DNA of 5,564 bases from an uncultured Chloroflexota bacterium (GCA_903837815.1 CAILWD010000285.1:1-5564); one strand, 5' to 3'; shown: positions 1 to 5,470, counted from the stretch's first letter. Translations and numbers: made by a program. Notes: generated by a model from the sequence alone, not told the origin.

Positions 1-62
1 GCCAATTCTTCATCAGCCTTTCGCAAGAGTTTGACGATCTGTTCGGGCTTCTTTCGGTTCAT
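1..62 (-). CDS. IS3-family transposase orfA, N-terminal fragment (runs off the window)
   Basis: Only the first 20 codons plus two bases are inside the window; they read MNRKKPEQIVKLLRKADEEL. The pattern (basic start, then PEQIVKLLRKA-E) is the usual opening of the IS3/IS911-type orfA protein, whose N-terminal helix-turn-helix binds the element's terminal inverted repeats. The start is supported by AAGGAG at 72-77 (minus strand), nine bases before the ATG. In IS3 elements orfA is followed by orfB, which carries the DDE catalytic domain and is made by programmed frameshifting; that part would lie to the left. The gene reads away from the rest of the window, so this is the upstream end of the element. 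The family call rests on 20 residues of pattern recognition. Confidence 0.75.
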   Translation of the reverse strand, partial: MNRKKPEQIVKLLRKADEEL

Positions 63-128
63 AGAGTTTGGCTCCTTTTGGGGTGCTTGACTCTCATTTT
101 ACTTGGTCACATTTTCCAGAGCAGGTCA
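1..128 (-). mobile_element. Upstream end of an IS3-like insertion sequence
   Basis: The orfA start lies only about 65 bases from the end of the neighbouring minus-strand gene, a distance typical of the left end of an IS3 element. IS3-family ends normally begin with TG; on the minus strand TG occurs at 122-123 (TGCTCTGGAAAATG) and at 127-128 (TGACCTGC), so the boundary is probably at one of these. The other end is outside the window, so neither the terminal repeat nor the target duplication can be confirmed. The boundary is inferred. Confidence 0.5.
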
Positions 129-608
129 GGTGAAGACCTCCTCGAGGAAGGCAGTTCGCAAAACGGTCTTCGTGTTGCGCGGATAACGTTCATCCGCCTG
201 AGGCGTGACATCCGCTTCGGAGTCAGGCAGACCCAGCGACGCCAGCCAGCTCGGATCGAGGACATCCCCCAGCTCGCGCACCTCGCTGCCGAACTTCACC
301 TTGCCCACACAGTGCGCCAGATCGAGAATCTCATCCACCGATTGAATCCCGTTTGGCTGTTTCCAGAACAAACTCATCATCTGCTGGAAATCCTCGGGCG
401 TCATCCGCCCGCGGTCGTCGAGGAATTCGCCGCGGCACCAACCCGCGACGGTCGAGATTCGGCTGTGAGGCTTTTCGGGATAGAGCCGCCGCGCCAGTTC
501 ACTGGCTGCGCCGCGCGTTTTTCCGTTCAAAAACACGGCGCTCGTCAGCGAAACCAGACGCTTTGCGGCAGTTTTGGGGTCATTCTTGGGGAGTCTCTTG
601 GGCGGCAT
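126..608 (-). CDS. HTH (XRE-like) DNA-binding protein, possibly truncated by the adjacent IS
   Basis: A 160-residue protein starting MPPKRLPKNDPK. Residues about 33-62 (GAASELARRLYP, then a turn, then ISTVAGWCRGEF) resemble an XRE-type helix-turn-helix, with A-S-E-L-A in the first helix and W-x-x-G-E after the recognition helix. A further helical stretch, residues about 69-105, contains GIQSVDEILDLA. Similar HTH-plus-helix segments occur at the N-terminus of some large bacterial NB-ARC/STAND regulators, so this could be the front of a longer protein. Its stop codon (126-128) lies at or inside the presumed IS3 boundary, which would fit truncation. The start at 608 was chosen because upstream in-frame codons cross the operator-like repeats and the divergent gene; no clear Shine-Dalgarno precedes it. 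The gene is divergent from the small ORF and recombinase and could regulate them. The exact function is unknown. Confidence 0.6.
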   Translation of the reverse strand: MPPKRLPKNDPKTAAKRLVSLTSAVFLNGKTRGAASELARRLYPEKPHSRISTVAGWCRGEFLDDRGRMTPEDFQQMMSLFWKQPNGIQSVDEILDLAHCVGKVKFGSEVRELGDVLDPSWLASLGLPDSEADVTPQADERYPRNTKTVLRTAFLEEVFT

Positions 609-622
609 GGCAAAAATCGAAT

Positions 623-653
623 TTGGGGAGATTTCCCCAACATGAAATTGGGG
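623..653. promoter_or_regulatory. Three-half-site operator-like repeat in the divergent intergenic region
   Basis: Three copies of TTGGGG in alternating orientation lie at 623-628 (direct), 635-640 (as CCCCAA) and 648-653 (direct), with start-to-start spacing of 12 and 13 bases. The first two extend to a perfect inverted repeat, TTGGGGA-GATT-TCCCCAA (623-629 and 634-640). The array sits 14 bases upstream of the minus-strand HTH gene start and about 60 bases before the small plus-strand ORF. Arrays of this kind are typical binding sites for a dimeric HTH repressor, here most simply the product of the neighbouring HTH gene. The binding protein is inferred. Confidence 0.5.
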
Positions 654-714
654 CGGAATGCGAAAATCGCACCCGATGAAAGCACCGAATTCTACCGCAA
701 CCAGGAGCAAAATT

Positions 715-840
715 ATGTCCATCGAAACCCTGCCCCCCGCCGCCCAAAAGCGCGTCCTGCGCTTTATGCAAGACCTCGCCGAAGCCTTCCGCCGCATTTA
801 CGCGGAGTCCCAACCCGCGGAGCACGAAGATGACCTTTAG
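715..840 (+). CDS. Small 41-residue protein coupled to the serine recombinase
   Basis: The 41-residue product begins MSIETLPPAAQKRVLRFMQD and ends EDDL. I do not recognise a family. Residues about 9-30 look like a single amphipathic, mostly basic helix, and the tail is acidic. There is no signal peptide or membrane segment. The start is chosen by AGGAG at 703-707 with a seven-base spacer; an in-frame upstream ATG at 658 lacks a ribosome site and would run into the operator region. Its last 11 bases overlap the start of the recombinase gene, and GGAG at 819-822 inside this ORF serves as the recombinase ribosome site. It may therefore act as a translational leader, as a small accessory factor for the recombinase, or both; the role is unknown. 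Confidence 0.6.
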   Translation: MSIETLPPAAQKRVLRFMQDLAEAFRRIYAESQPAEHEDDL

Positions 841-2632
841 CCAGTTCCCCTTCACCCGCGAAGAAATCCTGGGCGTGATCGCCGGGGAAATCCGCCAAAT
901 GCGCCCGCGCAACGTCTGGGGCGTGTACGCCCGCCAGTCGCAGTACGACGAGCAGAGACCGGGCTACTCGATGGAGTCCCAGCCCGAACTGGCGGAGGCA
1001 TACGCCCGCAACAACGGCGCCACCGAAATCCTGTTCTTCGAAGACCCCGGCGAATCGGGCGGCACCAGCGCGCGCGACGCCCTGCAGGAACTGCGCCTGG
1101 CAGTCATCGCGGGCAAGCTCGATGTCGTTGCCTTTCACCGCATCGACCGCATCTTCCGCAACCTCGAATCGCTGCTGAAGTTCACGCGCTTCTTGAAGCA
1201 ATACAACGTGCGCATGGTCTCGGTCACTGAGCAGATCGACACCGACACCTGGTGGGGACGGCTGGTGCTGGCGGTGTTGGGCAGCCTGGCAGAAGCGTAT
1301 CTCTGGCAGGTGAGCGGCAACACGCGCATCGGGCTGGGGAAACGCGGGCAGAGCGGACGGCACCGCGGCGACATTCCGCTGGGCTACTGCAATGGCTTGT
1401 GCGCCACCTGCGGCGATGTGAACGGCGCTGGATATTGTCCGCTGTTCGGCGGACTGGATCGCCCCGAAAGCGAACGCGGAGAACTGGCGGTGCCGCACCC
1501 CATCGACCGCCATGTCATCCCGATCATCTTCGACCTGGCACGGCAGGGACTGAGCGACCACGAAATCTCCAGCCTGCTCAACAACTCCGAGTACACCCTG
1601 CCTGATGGCAGCCAGGTGCAGTTTCGCCCGCGCGGCGCGAAGTCGAAACGCAAAAAAGAGGAAGGACCCGTCAAGTTCAAACGTGAGAGCATCCGCGCCA
1701 TTCTGGAGAACCCGTTCTACGCGGGCATGATTGCCGTCTACCCGCGACCTGAATTCAGCCTTGAAGACGACTTCGAACATCCCGAAAACATTCCTGCCCC
1801 GAAGATCAACGGCAACTCGCGCGAGATCCTCGAACTGCACCTTGGCAAGCACGAAGCCCTGGTCTCGCTTGAGGTCTGGCAGTCCGCCTCCGCCCTGCGC
1901 AAGTCAAAGGGACGCACGCCCAAGCTGGCGCTTCAAAAGCAGACCTATCTCTTGAGCGGGGTGGCGCGCTGCTGGGAATGCTTCGAGACCCTGGGACAGG
2001 ACTTCACCCTGCGCGGCTCGAAGGGCGGCAAGGGGATTCTGTACTATCGCTGCGCGTATGACCACGATCATTCCATGCGGCGCAAACCGAAGAAAACCGC
2101 GCGGGTGGATGGACTCAATCCGCGGGTGGACGCGGTGAATGAGGAATTGTCCAAGCGCCATAGATACCTGAATGCCGCCCGCATCGAAACGCAGGTGGAC
2201 GCCGTGCTGGAACGGCTGAACTTCCCGTCCGTGTGGGACGAGTGGCTGGCGGCATATTTTCTCTCCGACACGGGGATCGCGGAATTCGAGCGCGCGGGAT
2301 ACCAGCACCGTCAGGAATTGCAGCAACTGGCAGCCCTGCACAAGGCGGGTCACATCACCCTGCCTGATCTCGAAAAGCGCACGCGGGCTTTGCAGGACAG
2401 CCTCAATCGCCTCAAGCCCACGGCGAGTCCCGCAGCGCGGCAGGTGGTGGAGCAGGTTCATCCCTTCGGCAATATCTGGCGGACGTTGAAACCCTTCGAG
2501 AAACGCAAGCTGCTCAACACGATCTTTGCAAGCTTGTACTTCGACCGAGACGGAAAGCTGGTCCGTGCCGTGGCGCATGAACCGTTTGGCGAGTTGCTGG
2601 GTCTCCCCGAAAATGGGATGATGGTGAAATAA
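830..2632 (+). CDS. Large serine recombinase (complete, 600 residues)
   Basis: A site-specific DNA recombinase of the large serine integrase type, expected to cut both partner sites through a phosphoserine intermediate. The catalytic domain covers about residues 28-155: YARQS gives Arg35 and nucleophile Ser37, EDPGESGG is at 71-78, and HRIDRIFRN at 103-111 gives Asp106/Arg107/Arg110. A long helix (about 145-170) leads into the recombinase DNA-binding domain, with IPLGY at 182-186 and RESIRAILENPFYAGM at 285-300. Between these is an insert with Cys187, 191, 194 and 203 (C-x3-C-x2-C-x8-C) that could bind zinc. A zinc beta-ribbon follows at about 376-416 (Cys381, 384, 408) but lacks a clear fourth Cys; His412 or His414 may substitute. 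The C-terminus has a coiled-coil-like segment and the usual EKRKLLNTIF tail. About 28 residues precede the catalytic domain. The start is supported by GGAG at 819-822. It overlaps the small ORF and ends two bases before a terminator. It may be the integrase of the element; its att sites are not visible. Confidence 0.93.
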   Translation: MTFSQFPFTREEILGVIAGEIRQMRPRNVWGVYARQSQYDEQRPGYSMESQPELAEAYARNNGATEILFFEDPGESGGTSARDALQELRLAVIAGKLDVVAFHRIDRIFRNLESLLKFTRFLKQYNVRMVSVTEQIDTDTWWGRLVLAVLGSLAEAYLWQVSGNTRIGLGKRGQSGRHRGDIPLGYCNGLCATCGDVNGAGYCPLFGGLDRPESERGELAVPHPIDRHVIPIIFDLARQGLSDHEISSLLNNSEYTLPDGSQVQFRPRGAKSKRKKEEGPVKFKRESIRAILENPFYAGMIAVYPRPEFSLEDDFEHPENIPAPKINGNSREILELHLGKHEALVSLEVWQSASALRKSKGRTPKLALQKQTYLLSGVARCWECFETLGQDFTLRGSKGGKGILYYRCAYDHDHSMRRKPKKTARVDGLNPRVDAVNEELSKRHRYLNAARIETQVDAVLERLNFPSVWDEWLAAYFLSDTGIAEFERAGYQHRQELQQLAALHKAGHITLPDLEKRTRALQDSLNRLKPTASPAARQVVEQVHPFGNIWRTLKPFEKRKLLNTIFASLYFDRDGKLVRAVAHEPFGELLGLPENGMMVK

Positions 2633-2633
2633 C

Positions 2634-2669
2634 AAAAGGAGCAGGCAATTCGCCCGCTCCTTTTTCTTT
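2634..2669 (+). terminator. Rho-independent terminator, copy 1
   Basis: The stem AAAAGGAGC (2634-2642) pairs with GCTCCTTTT (2656-2664). After one A/C mismatch, GGC (2644-2646) pairs with GCC (2652-2654) around a five-base loop. A T-rich run (2661-2665, then CTTTT) follows. It begins just after the recombinase stop codon. Bases 2638-2668 match the second terminator (3629-3659) at 30 of 31 positions. Confidence 0.85.
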
Positions 2670-2722
2670 TGTTGCTGTTATGGAGGGTATTCCGCCTCGT
2701 ATCCTTTGTCACCTTGAACTTC

Positions 2723-2750
2723 ACACAAAGGCTTTGTTTTTGTGTACAAT
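2723..2750 (+). promoter_or_regulatory. Promoter and possible autoregulatory operator of the MNT/HEPN pair
   Basis: A -10-like TACAAT is at 2745-2750, eight bases before the MNT ATG. No good -35 hexamer stands at the right distance (TTGAAC at 2714 is 25 bases away). An inverted repeat, ACACAAA (2723-2729) and TTTGTGT (2739-2745), overlaps the upstream edge of the -10, with a smaller CAAAG-G-CTTTG nested at 2726-2736. An inverted repeat at this position would suit autorepression by the antitoxin or complex, as is common in toxin-antitoxin operons. The regulator is inferred. Confidence 0.5.
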
Positions 2751-2757
2751 ACTCGAT

Positions 2758-3141
2758 ATGACCAGAACGGCAATCTCCCTGACCCCGAAAGAAGTGGAAG
2801 CCTATCGCCTCGCTGCGTTGACCATTCGACCAAAGCAGAGCGAAGCAGTGAAGGAGCGACGTTTGCGTGCGTGGCGCGTGGCTCGCAAAGCGGCGAAACT
2901 GCTCAAAGCCGAATTTGGCGCTGAGAAGGTGGCTGTCTTTGGTTCGCTGGTTCATCCCACGCTTTTTCACGCCCGCTCGGATGTGGACTTGGCAGTCTGG
3001 GGATTGGTCGGTCGGGAATATTATCGCGCGGTCAGCGTGCTGTTGGATCTCGACCCAGCCATCAGCGTCGACCTGATTGCCTTTGAGGATGCCCGCTCCA
3101 GCGTGCAGGAAGTAATTCTGAAAGATGGGCGCGAACTATGA
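2758..3141 (+). CDS. MNT-type nucleotidyltransferase, probable antitoxin of an MNT/HEPN pair
   Basis: A 127-residue protein of the minimal nucleotidyltransferase fold. The signature is at residues 60-80: VFGSLVHP, then SDVDLAV, giving Gly62-Ser63 and metal-binding Asp75 and Asp77, with a likely third acidic residue at Asp105 (VDLI). The spacing between GS and the DxD is 11 residues, one more than the common GSx10DxD. A helical, basic segment of about 50 residues precedes the core. In characterised MntA/HepT systems this enzyme neutralises its HEPN partner by adding AMP to a tyrosine; that role is assumed here from the family and from gene pairing. The start at 2758 was preferred to an in-frame ATG at 2680, which lies upstream of the promoter-like sequence. 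With the -10 ending at 2750 the message would start at or next to the ATG, so it may be leaderless; no Shine-Dalgarno is visible. Its stop overlaps the HEPN start by four bases (ATGA). Confidence 0.85.
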   Translation: MTRTAISLTPKEVEAYRLAALTIRPKQSEAVKERRLRAWRVARKAAKLLKAEFGAEKVAVFGSLVHPTLFHARSDVDLAVWGLVGREYYRAVSVLLDLDPAISVDLIAFEDARSSVQEVILKDGREL

Positions 3142-3608
3142 GCGAGCGGCTGGCATTGGCGGGACGGATCCAGGTTTCGTTGGAGGACTTACAGAGAACG
3201 ATCCAGCGCACAGTGGTGATTGCCGAAAAGGCGCGGCGCAGCGGCGATGAAGATTATTGGGGTACGGTGGCGCTCAACCTGCATGGTTTCTATTCCGGCG
3301 CGGAGGAAATCTTCGAAGACATTGCACGCACCATCGATGGCAGCCTGCCGTCTGGCGGAGAGTGGCACGTCAATCTTCTGCGCCAGATGACGGTGGAAAT
3401 GGAACAATTACGCCCCGCAGTGATTCGGAGCGAAACGCGGCAGTGTCTTGACGAATATCGGGGATTTCGTCATATTGTCCGCAATGTCTATGCCTTCAAT
3501 TTGCGTCCGGCGCGGTTGGCTGAGTTAGTCAGCGACGCCCCGCAGTGTCTTTCCAAACTGACAGACGACTTGCTGGCGTTTATCGATTTCCTGAAAAAAA
3601 CAGCATAA
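3138..3608 (+). CDS. HEPN-domain HepT-like protein, probable toxin ribonuclease
   Basis: A 156-residue all-helical protein resembling the HepT-like HEPN family, known as metal-independent RNases paired with MNT antitoxins. Landmarks are LHGFYSGAEEIFEDIA (residues 48-63), SGGEWHVNLLRQM (72-84) and FRHIVRNVYAF (110-120). The last contains the expected active-site region with Arg111, His112, Arg115 and Tyr118; Tyr118 is the analogue I would expect to be modified by the MNT partner. The exact R-x4-6-H spacing of classic HEPN RNases is not reproduced, so the catalytic set follows this subfamily rather than the textbook motif. No signal peptide or membrane segment is seen. The start overlaps the MNT stop and only a weak ribosome site is present, so translation is probably coupled to the upstream gene. 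The gene ends 15 bases before terminator copy 2. RNase activity is inferred from the family. Confidence 0.82.
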   Translation: MSERLALAGRIQVSLEDLQRTIQRTVVIAEKARRSGDEDYWGTVALNLHGFYSGAEEIFEDIARTIDGSLPSGGEWHVNLLRQMTVEMEQLRPAVIRSETRQCLDEYRGFRHIVRNVYAFNLRPARLAELVSDAPQCLSKLTDDLLAFIDFLKKTA

Positions 3609-3623
3609 GCAAAGGACGAACAC

Positions 3624-3657
3624 AAAAAGGAGCAGGCAATCCGCCCGCTCCTTTTTC
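3624..3657. terminator. Bidirectional terminator, copy 2, between convergent genes
   Basis: The stem AAAAAGGAGC (3624-3633) pairs with GCTCCTTTTT (3647-3656). After an A/C mismatch, GGC (3635-3637) pairs with GCC (3643-3645) around a five-base loop. It has T runs on both strands and lies between the stop of the HEPN gene (plus) and the stop of the XRE gene (minus, 3658-3660), so it can serve both. It is a near-exact copy of the hairpin at 2634-2669. Confidence 0.85.
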
Positions 3658-4077
3658 TTATGCCACGAAATACTTCTTCAGCAATACCCGCACCGCCTCC
3701 GCCACCTGCTTGCGCGTGCCCGGGTCGGGGATCTTCGCAATGTCCAGCGCCACGTCCACCGCCTCGGGCGGCAGGTTCTCCGCGCTGGCGCGCTGGATGT
3801 CGAAGGCTTTCAGCGTGGGCCACCTCGCCAGTTGCAGCAGCTCGTTTGGGTTGATGTCGAAGAAATCCGCCAGCAGAATGCAGTACATCATGTCGGGTCT
3901 GTTCCCGGCTTTCAGACGGCGCAGCGCCTGATGGTCCAACCCGCTTTCGATCCCCACATAGCGCATACTGAAATTCTTCTCCTGGCTCAATTGATCGATA
4001 CGCGCGATGAAGGGCTTGGGGTCATATTTCTTGTCGCGCGCAACGCGCTTCAACTTGGCAAGTGATTTTTCTTCCAT
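3658..4077 (-). CDS. XRE-family HTH transcriptional regulator
   Basis: A 139-residue protein with a helix-turn-helix at about residues 36-58 (FSMRYVGIESGLDHQALRRL, ending with K-A-G-N-R-P) followed by MYCILLADFFDINPNELLQLA (64-84). This is the typical XRE/Cro-C1 arrangement, in which the last helices include L-A-x-F-F. The N-terminus (1-30) is basic and the C-terminal 50 residues are helical; no peptidase or sensor domain is seen, so this is likely a simple DNA-binding regulator. The start is supported by AGGAAG (4085-4090, minus strand), eight bases upstream. It is divergent from the second recombinase, with 82 bases between start codons that hold overlapping promoter-like sequences and a small inverted repeat, so control of the recombinase and of itself is the natural guess. 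Its stop codon touches the T-run of the shared terminator. Confidence 0.85.
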   Translation of the reverse strand: MEEKSLAKLKRVARDKKYDPKPFIARIDQLSQEKNFSMRYVGIESGLDHQALRRLKAGNRPDMMYCILLADFFDINPNELLQLARWPTLKAFDIQRASAENLPPEAVDVALDIAKIPDPGTRKQVAEAVRVLLKKYFVA

Positions 4078-4096
4078 GAGAACGACTTCCTGTGAG

Positions 4097-4105
4097 TGAT
4101 AAAAT
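4097..4105 (+). promoter_or_regulatory. Extended -10 promoter candidate for recombinase 2
   Basis: TGATAAAAT fits the extended -10 pattern TGnTATAAT with one mismatch. No matching -35 is seen, which extended -10 promoters tolerate. It would give a leader of roughly 48 bases before the ATG at 4160. It lies inside the leader of the divergent XRE gene. Confidence 0.4.
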
Positions 4106-4107
4106 GC

Positions 4108-4122
4108 GCGGCACCCAGCCGC
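4108..4122. promoter_or_regulatory. Inverted repeat, possible operator
   Basis: GCGGC-ACCCA-GCCGC is a perfect five-base inverted repeat with a five-base centre. It sits between the plus-strand extended -10 (4097-4105) and the minus-strand -10 (4134-4139). The position suits a binding site for the XRE regulator that could silence both promoters; it could also be only a short RNA hairpin in the leader. Confidence 0.35.
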
Positions 4123-4133
4123 AGAGTTGGGAC

Positions 4134-4139
4134 ATTATA
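4134..4139 (-). promoter_or_regulatory. Perfect -10 box for the XRE gene
   Basis: On the minus strand the sequence reads TTGTGTATAATG, containing a perfect TATAAT at 4134-4139. The expected -35 position lacks a good match. A start near 4127 would give a leader of about 50 bases with AGGAAG near its end. The same TTGTGTAyAAT string occurs at the MNT promoter (2740-2750). Confidence 0.5.
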
Positions 4140-4159
4140 CACAATCGGAGGTTTTGACC

Positions 4160-5470
4160 ATGGAAAGCAAGGCATTACGCGCGGTGGGATACCGCCGCGT
4201 CTCCATGCGCGAGCAGGTGGATGGCTTCAGTCTGGCGGCGCAGGAGAACAACATCAAGCAGTATGTGGCGTCCCAAGGCTGGCACCTGGTGGAACTCTAC
4301 ACCGACGCGGGCATCTCCGCCAAGAAGGACAGTCACCGCCCCGCGATGGCGCAACTCATGTCCGACGCGGAGATGAACGCCTTCGACGTGGTGGTCGTGG
4401 ACAAGGTGGACCGCTTCTATCGTCACCTGCGCGGCTTGCTCGGCGCGCTGGATCAGCTCAACAACAGCAATATCTCCTTCGTCTCGGTGCAGGAGCGGCT
4501 TGACTTCACCACCGTCTGGGGCAAATTGATGTTGACGGTGTTGGGCACGCTAGCTGAAATTTACGTCGATAATCTGCGACAGGAAACGAAGAAGGGGAAA
4601 CTACAACGCGCGCGGGACGGCTTGTGGAACGGCAATATCCCGTATGGCTATTGTCGCGGCTTGTGTTCGAAGTGCGAGGAACCCAACGGCGAGGGATACT
4701 GTCCAGCCTTCGGCAACGCGAACAGGGGCGATGGCAAACATCTGGTCGCGCATCCCATCGAAAGCAGGGTGGTGCGCCTGGTGTATGACTGGTATCTGAC
4801 GGGTGTGCAATCCGACGGCTTGATTGCCAGGCGTCTCCAGGATTACACTTTCGAGAACGCCTTGCGGGCGCGGACGCACGGCGTCCCCAATCAATCAGAG
4901 TCGGGAGGAATGAAAAAGGACTCGGTGCGTGCCATCCTGACCAACATTTTCTACGCGGGCGTGATCTGCTATCACAGCGCGGGGAAGGCGGAGTTCTTTC
5001 CCGGAACGCACCCTGCATTGGTGAGCAAGGAGGAATTCGAGCGGGTGCAGGAACTCCGCAAATTGCTGGGCAGGACACCTCGTCATCATCGTCCGCAACA
5101 AGCGCGGGTGTATCCGCTTTCGGGAGTTTTGTATTGCGCGCACTGCGGACGGCGTATGCGCGGCTCGAGCGGACCGCGAAATCGACATTATTACCGCGAC
5201 GCCACCAACATCGAACGGGTTGGGCAATGTCCGCAGAAGTACATCCAGGCGGAGAGGGCGGAAGCGCAGGTGGTGAAGTGGCTGCAATCGGTGCTGGAAC
5301 ATGTCCCACAAAAACAGGAGAAGAACCCGGATGAGGAGCAGCGCCAACGACTGAAAGCGCGTTACACGCGAACGCGACGCTTGTTCATTCTCGGTGAAGT
5401 GGATCAGGAAACCTATGAATCGGAGAAACAGAAGTACGAACTTTTCCATGGCTGTAGCAAAGTCGCTTGA
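4160..5470 (+). CDS. Large serine recombinase 2, lacking its C-terminal tail
   Basis: A 436-residue large serine recombinase. In the catalytic domain, GYRRVS (10-15) gives Arg13 and nucleophile Ser15, YTDAGISA is at 47-54, and DKVDRFYRH at 81-89 gives Asp84/Arg85/Arg88. A long helix (about 121-150) leads to IPYGY (160-164), then a Cys insert with Cys165, 169, 172 and 181 (C-x3-C-x2-C-x8-C). KKDSVRAILTNIFYAGVI (252-269) closes the recombinase domain. The zinc ribbon has Cys326, 329 and 357, but the usual third Cys is Asp347. The start is supported by GGAGG at 4147-4151; an in-frame ATG at 4127 has no such site. The coiled-coil segment (LGEVDQETYESEKQKYEL) breaks off, and the last residues (FHGCSKVA) look like read-through into an IS end. 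Compared with recombinase 1, about 75 C-terminal residues including the EKRKLL-type motif are missing. Catalytic residues are intact, but the loss may impair synapsis or directionality. Confidence 0.88.
   Translation: MESKALRAVGYRRVSMREQVDGFSLAAQENNIKQYVASQGWHLVELYTDAGISAKKDSHRPAMAQLMSDAEMNAFDVVVVDKVDRFYRHLRGLLGALDQLNNSNISFVSVQERLDFTTVWGKLMLTVLGTLAEIYVDNLRQETKKGKLQRARDGLWNGNIPYGYCRGLCSKCEEPNGEGYCPAFGNANRGDGKHLVAHPIESRVVRLVYDWYLTGVQSDGLIARRLQDYTFENALRARTHGVPNQSESGGMKKDSVRAILTNIFYAGVICYHSAGKAEFFPGTHPALVSKEEFERVQELRKLLGRTPRHHRPQQARVYPLSGVLYCAHCGRRMRGSSGPRNRHYYRDATNIERVGQCPQKYIQAERAEAQVVKWLQSVLEHVPQKQEKNPDEEQRQRLKARYTRTRRLFILGEVDQETYESEKQKYELFHGCSKVA

Noticed and set aside
78..833. Plus-strand 251-residue frame across the left region
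   Set aside because: It runs antisense to the HTH gene and across the operator region; the translation is Arg/Pro-rich and featureless.
764..1852. Long open frame on the minus strand inside recombinase 1
   Set aside because: It is antisense to an unmistakable serine recombinase, has no family-like motifs and reflects GC-rich codon use.
1904..2635. Minus-strand open frame over the 3' half of recombinase 1
   Set aside because: Antisense shadow with no recognisable domain; its start lies against the terminator.
2714..2719. TTGAAC as the -35 of the MNT promoter
   Set aside because: The gap to TACAAT is 25 bases, too long for a sigma-70 promoter.
2680..2757. Upstream ATG extending the MNT protein by 26 residues
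   Set aside because: It begins just after the terminator and upstream of the promoter-like -10, without a ribosome site; the extension does not look like part of the fold.
4506..5309. Minus-strand open frame inside recombinase 2
   Set aside because: Low-complexity, Pro/Arg/Ser-rich translation opposite a clear gene; no plausible ribosome site or family.
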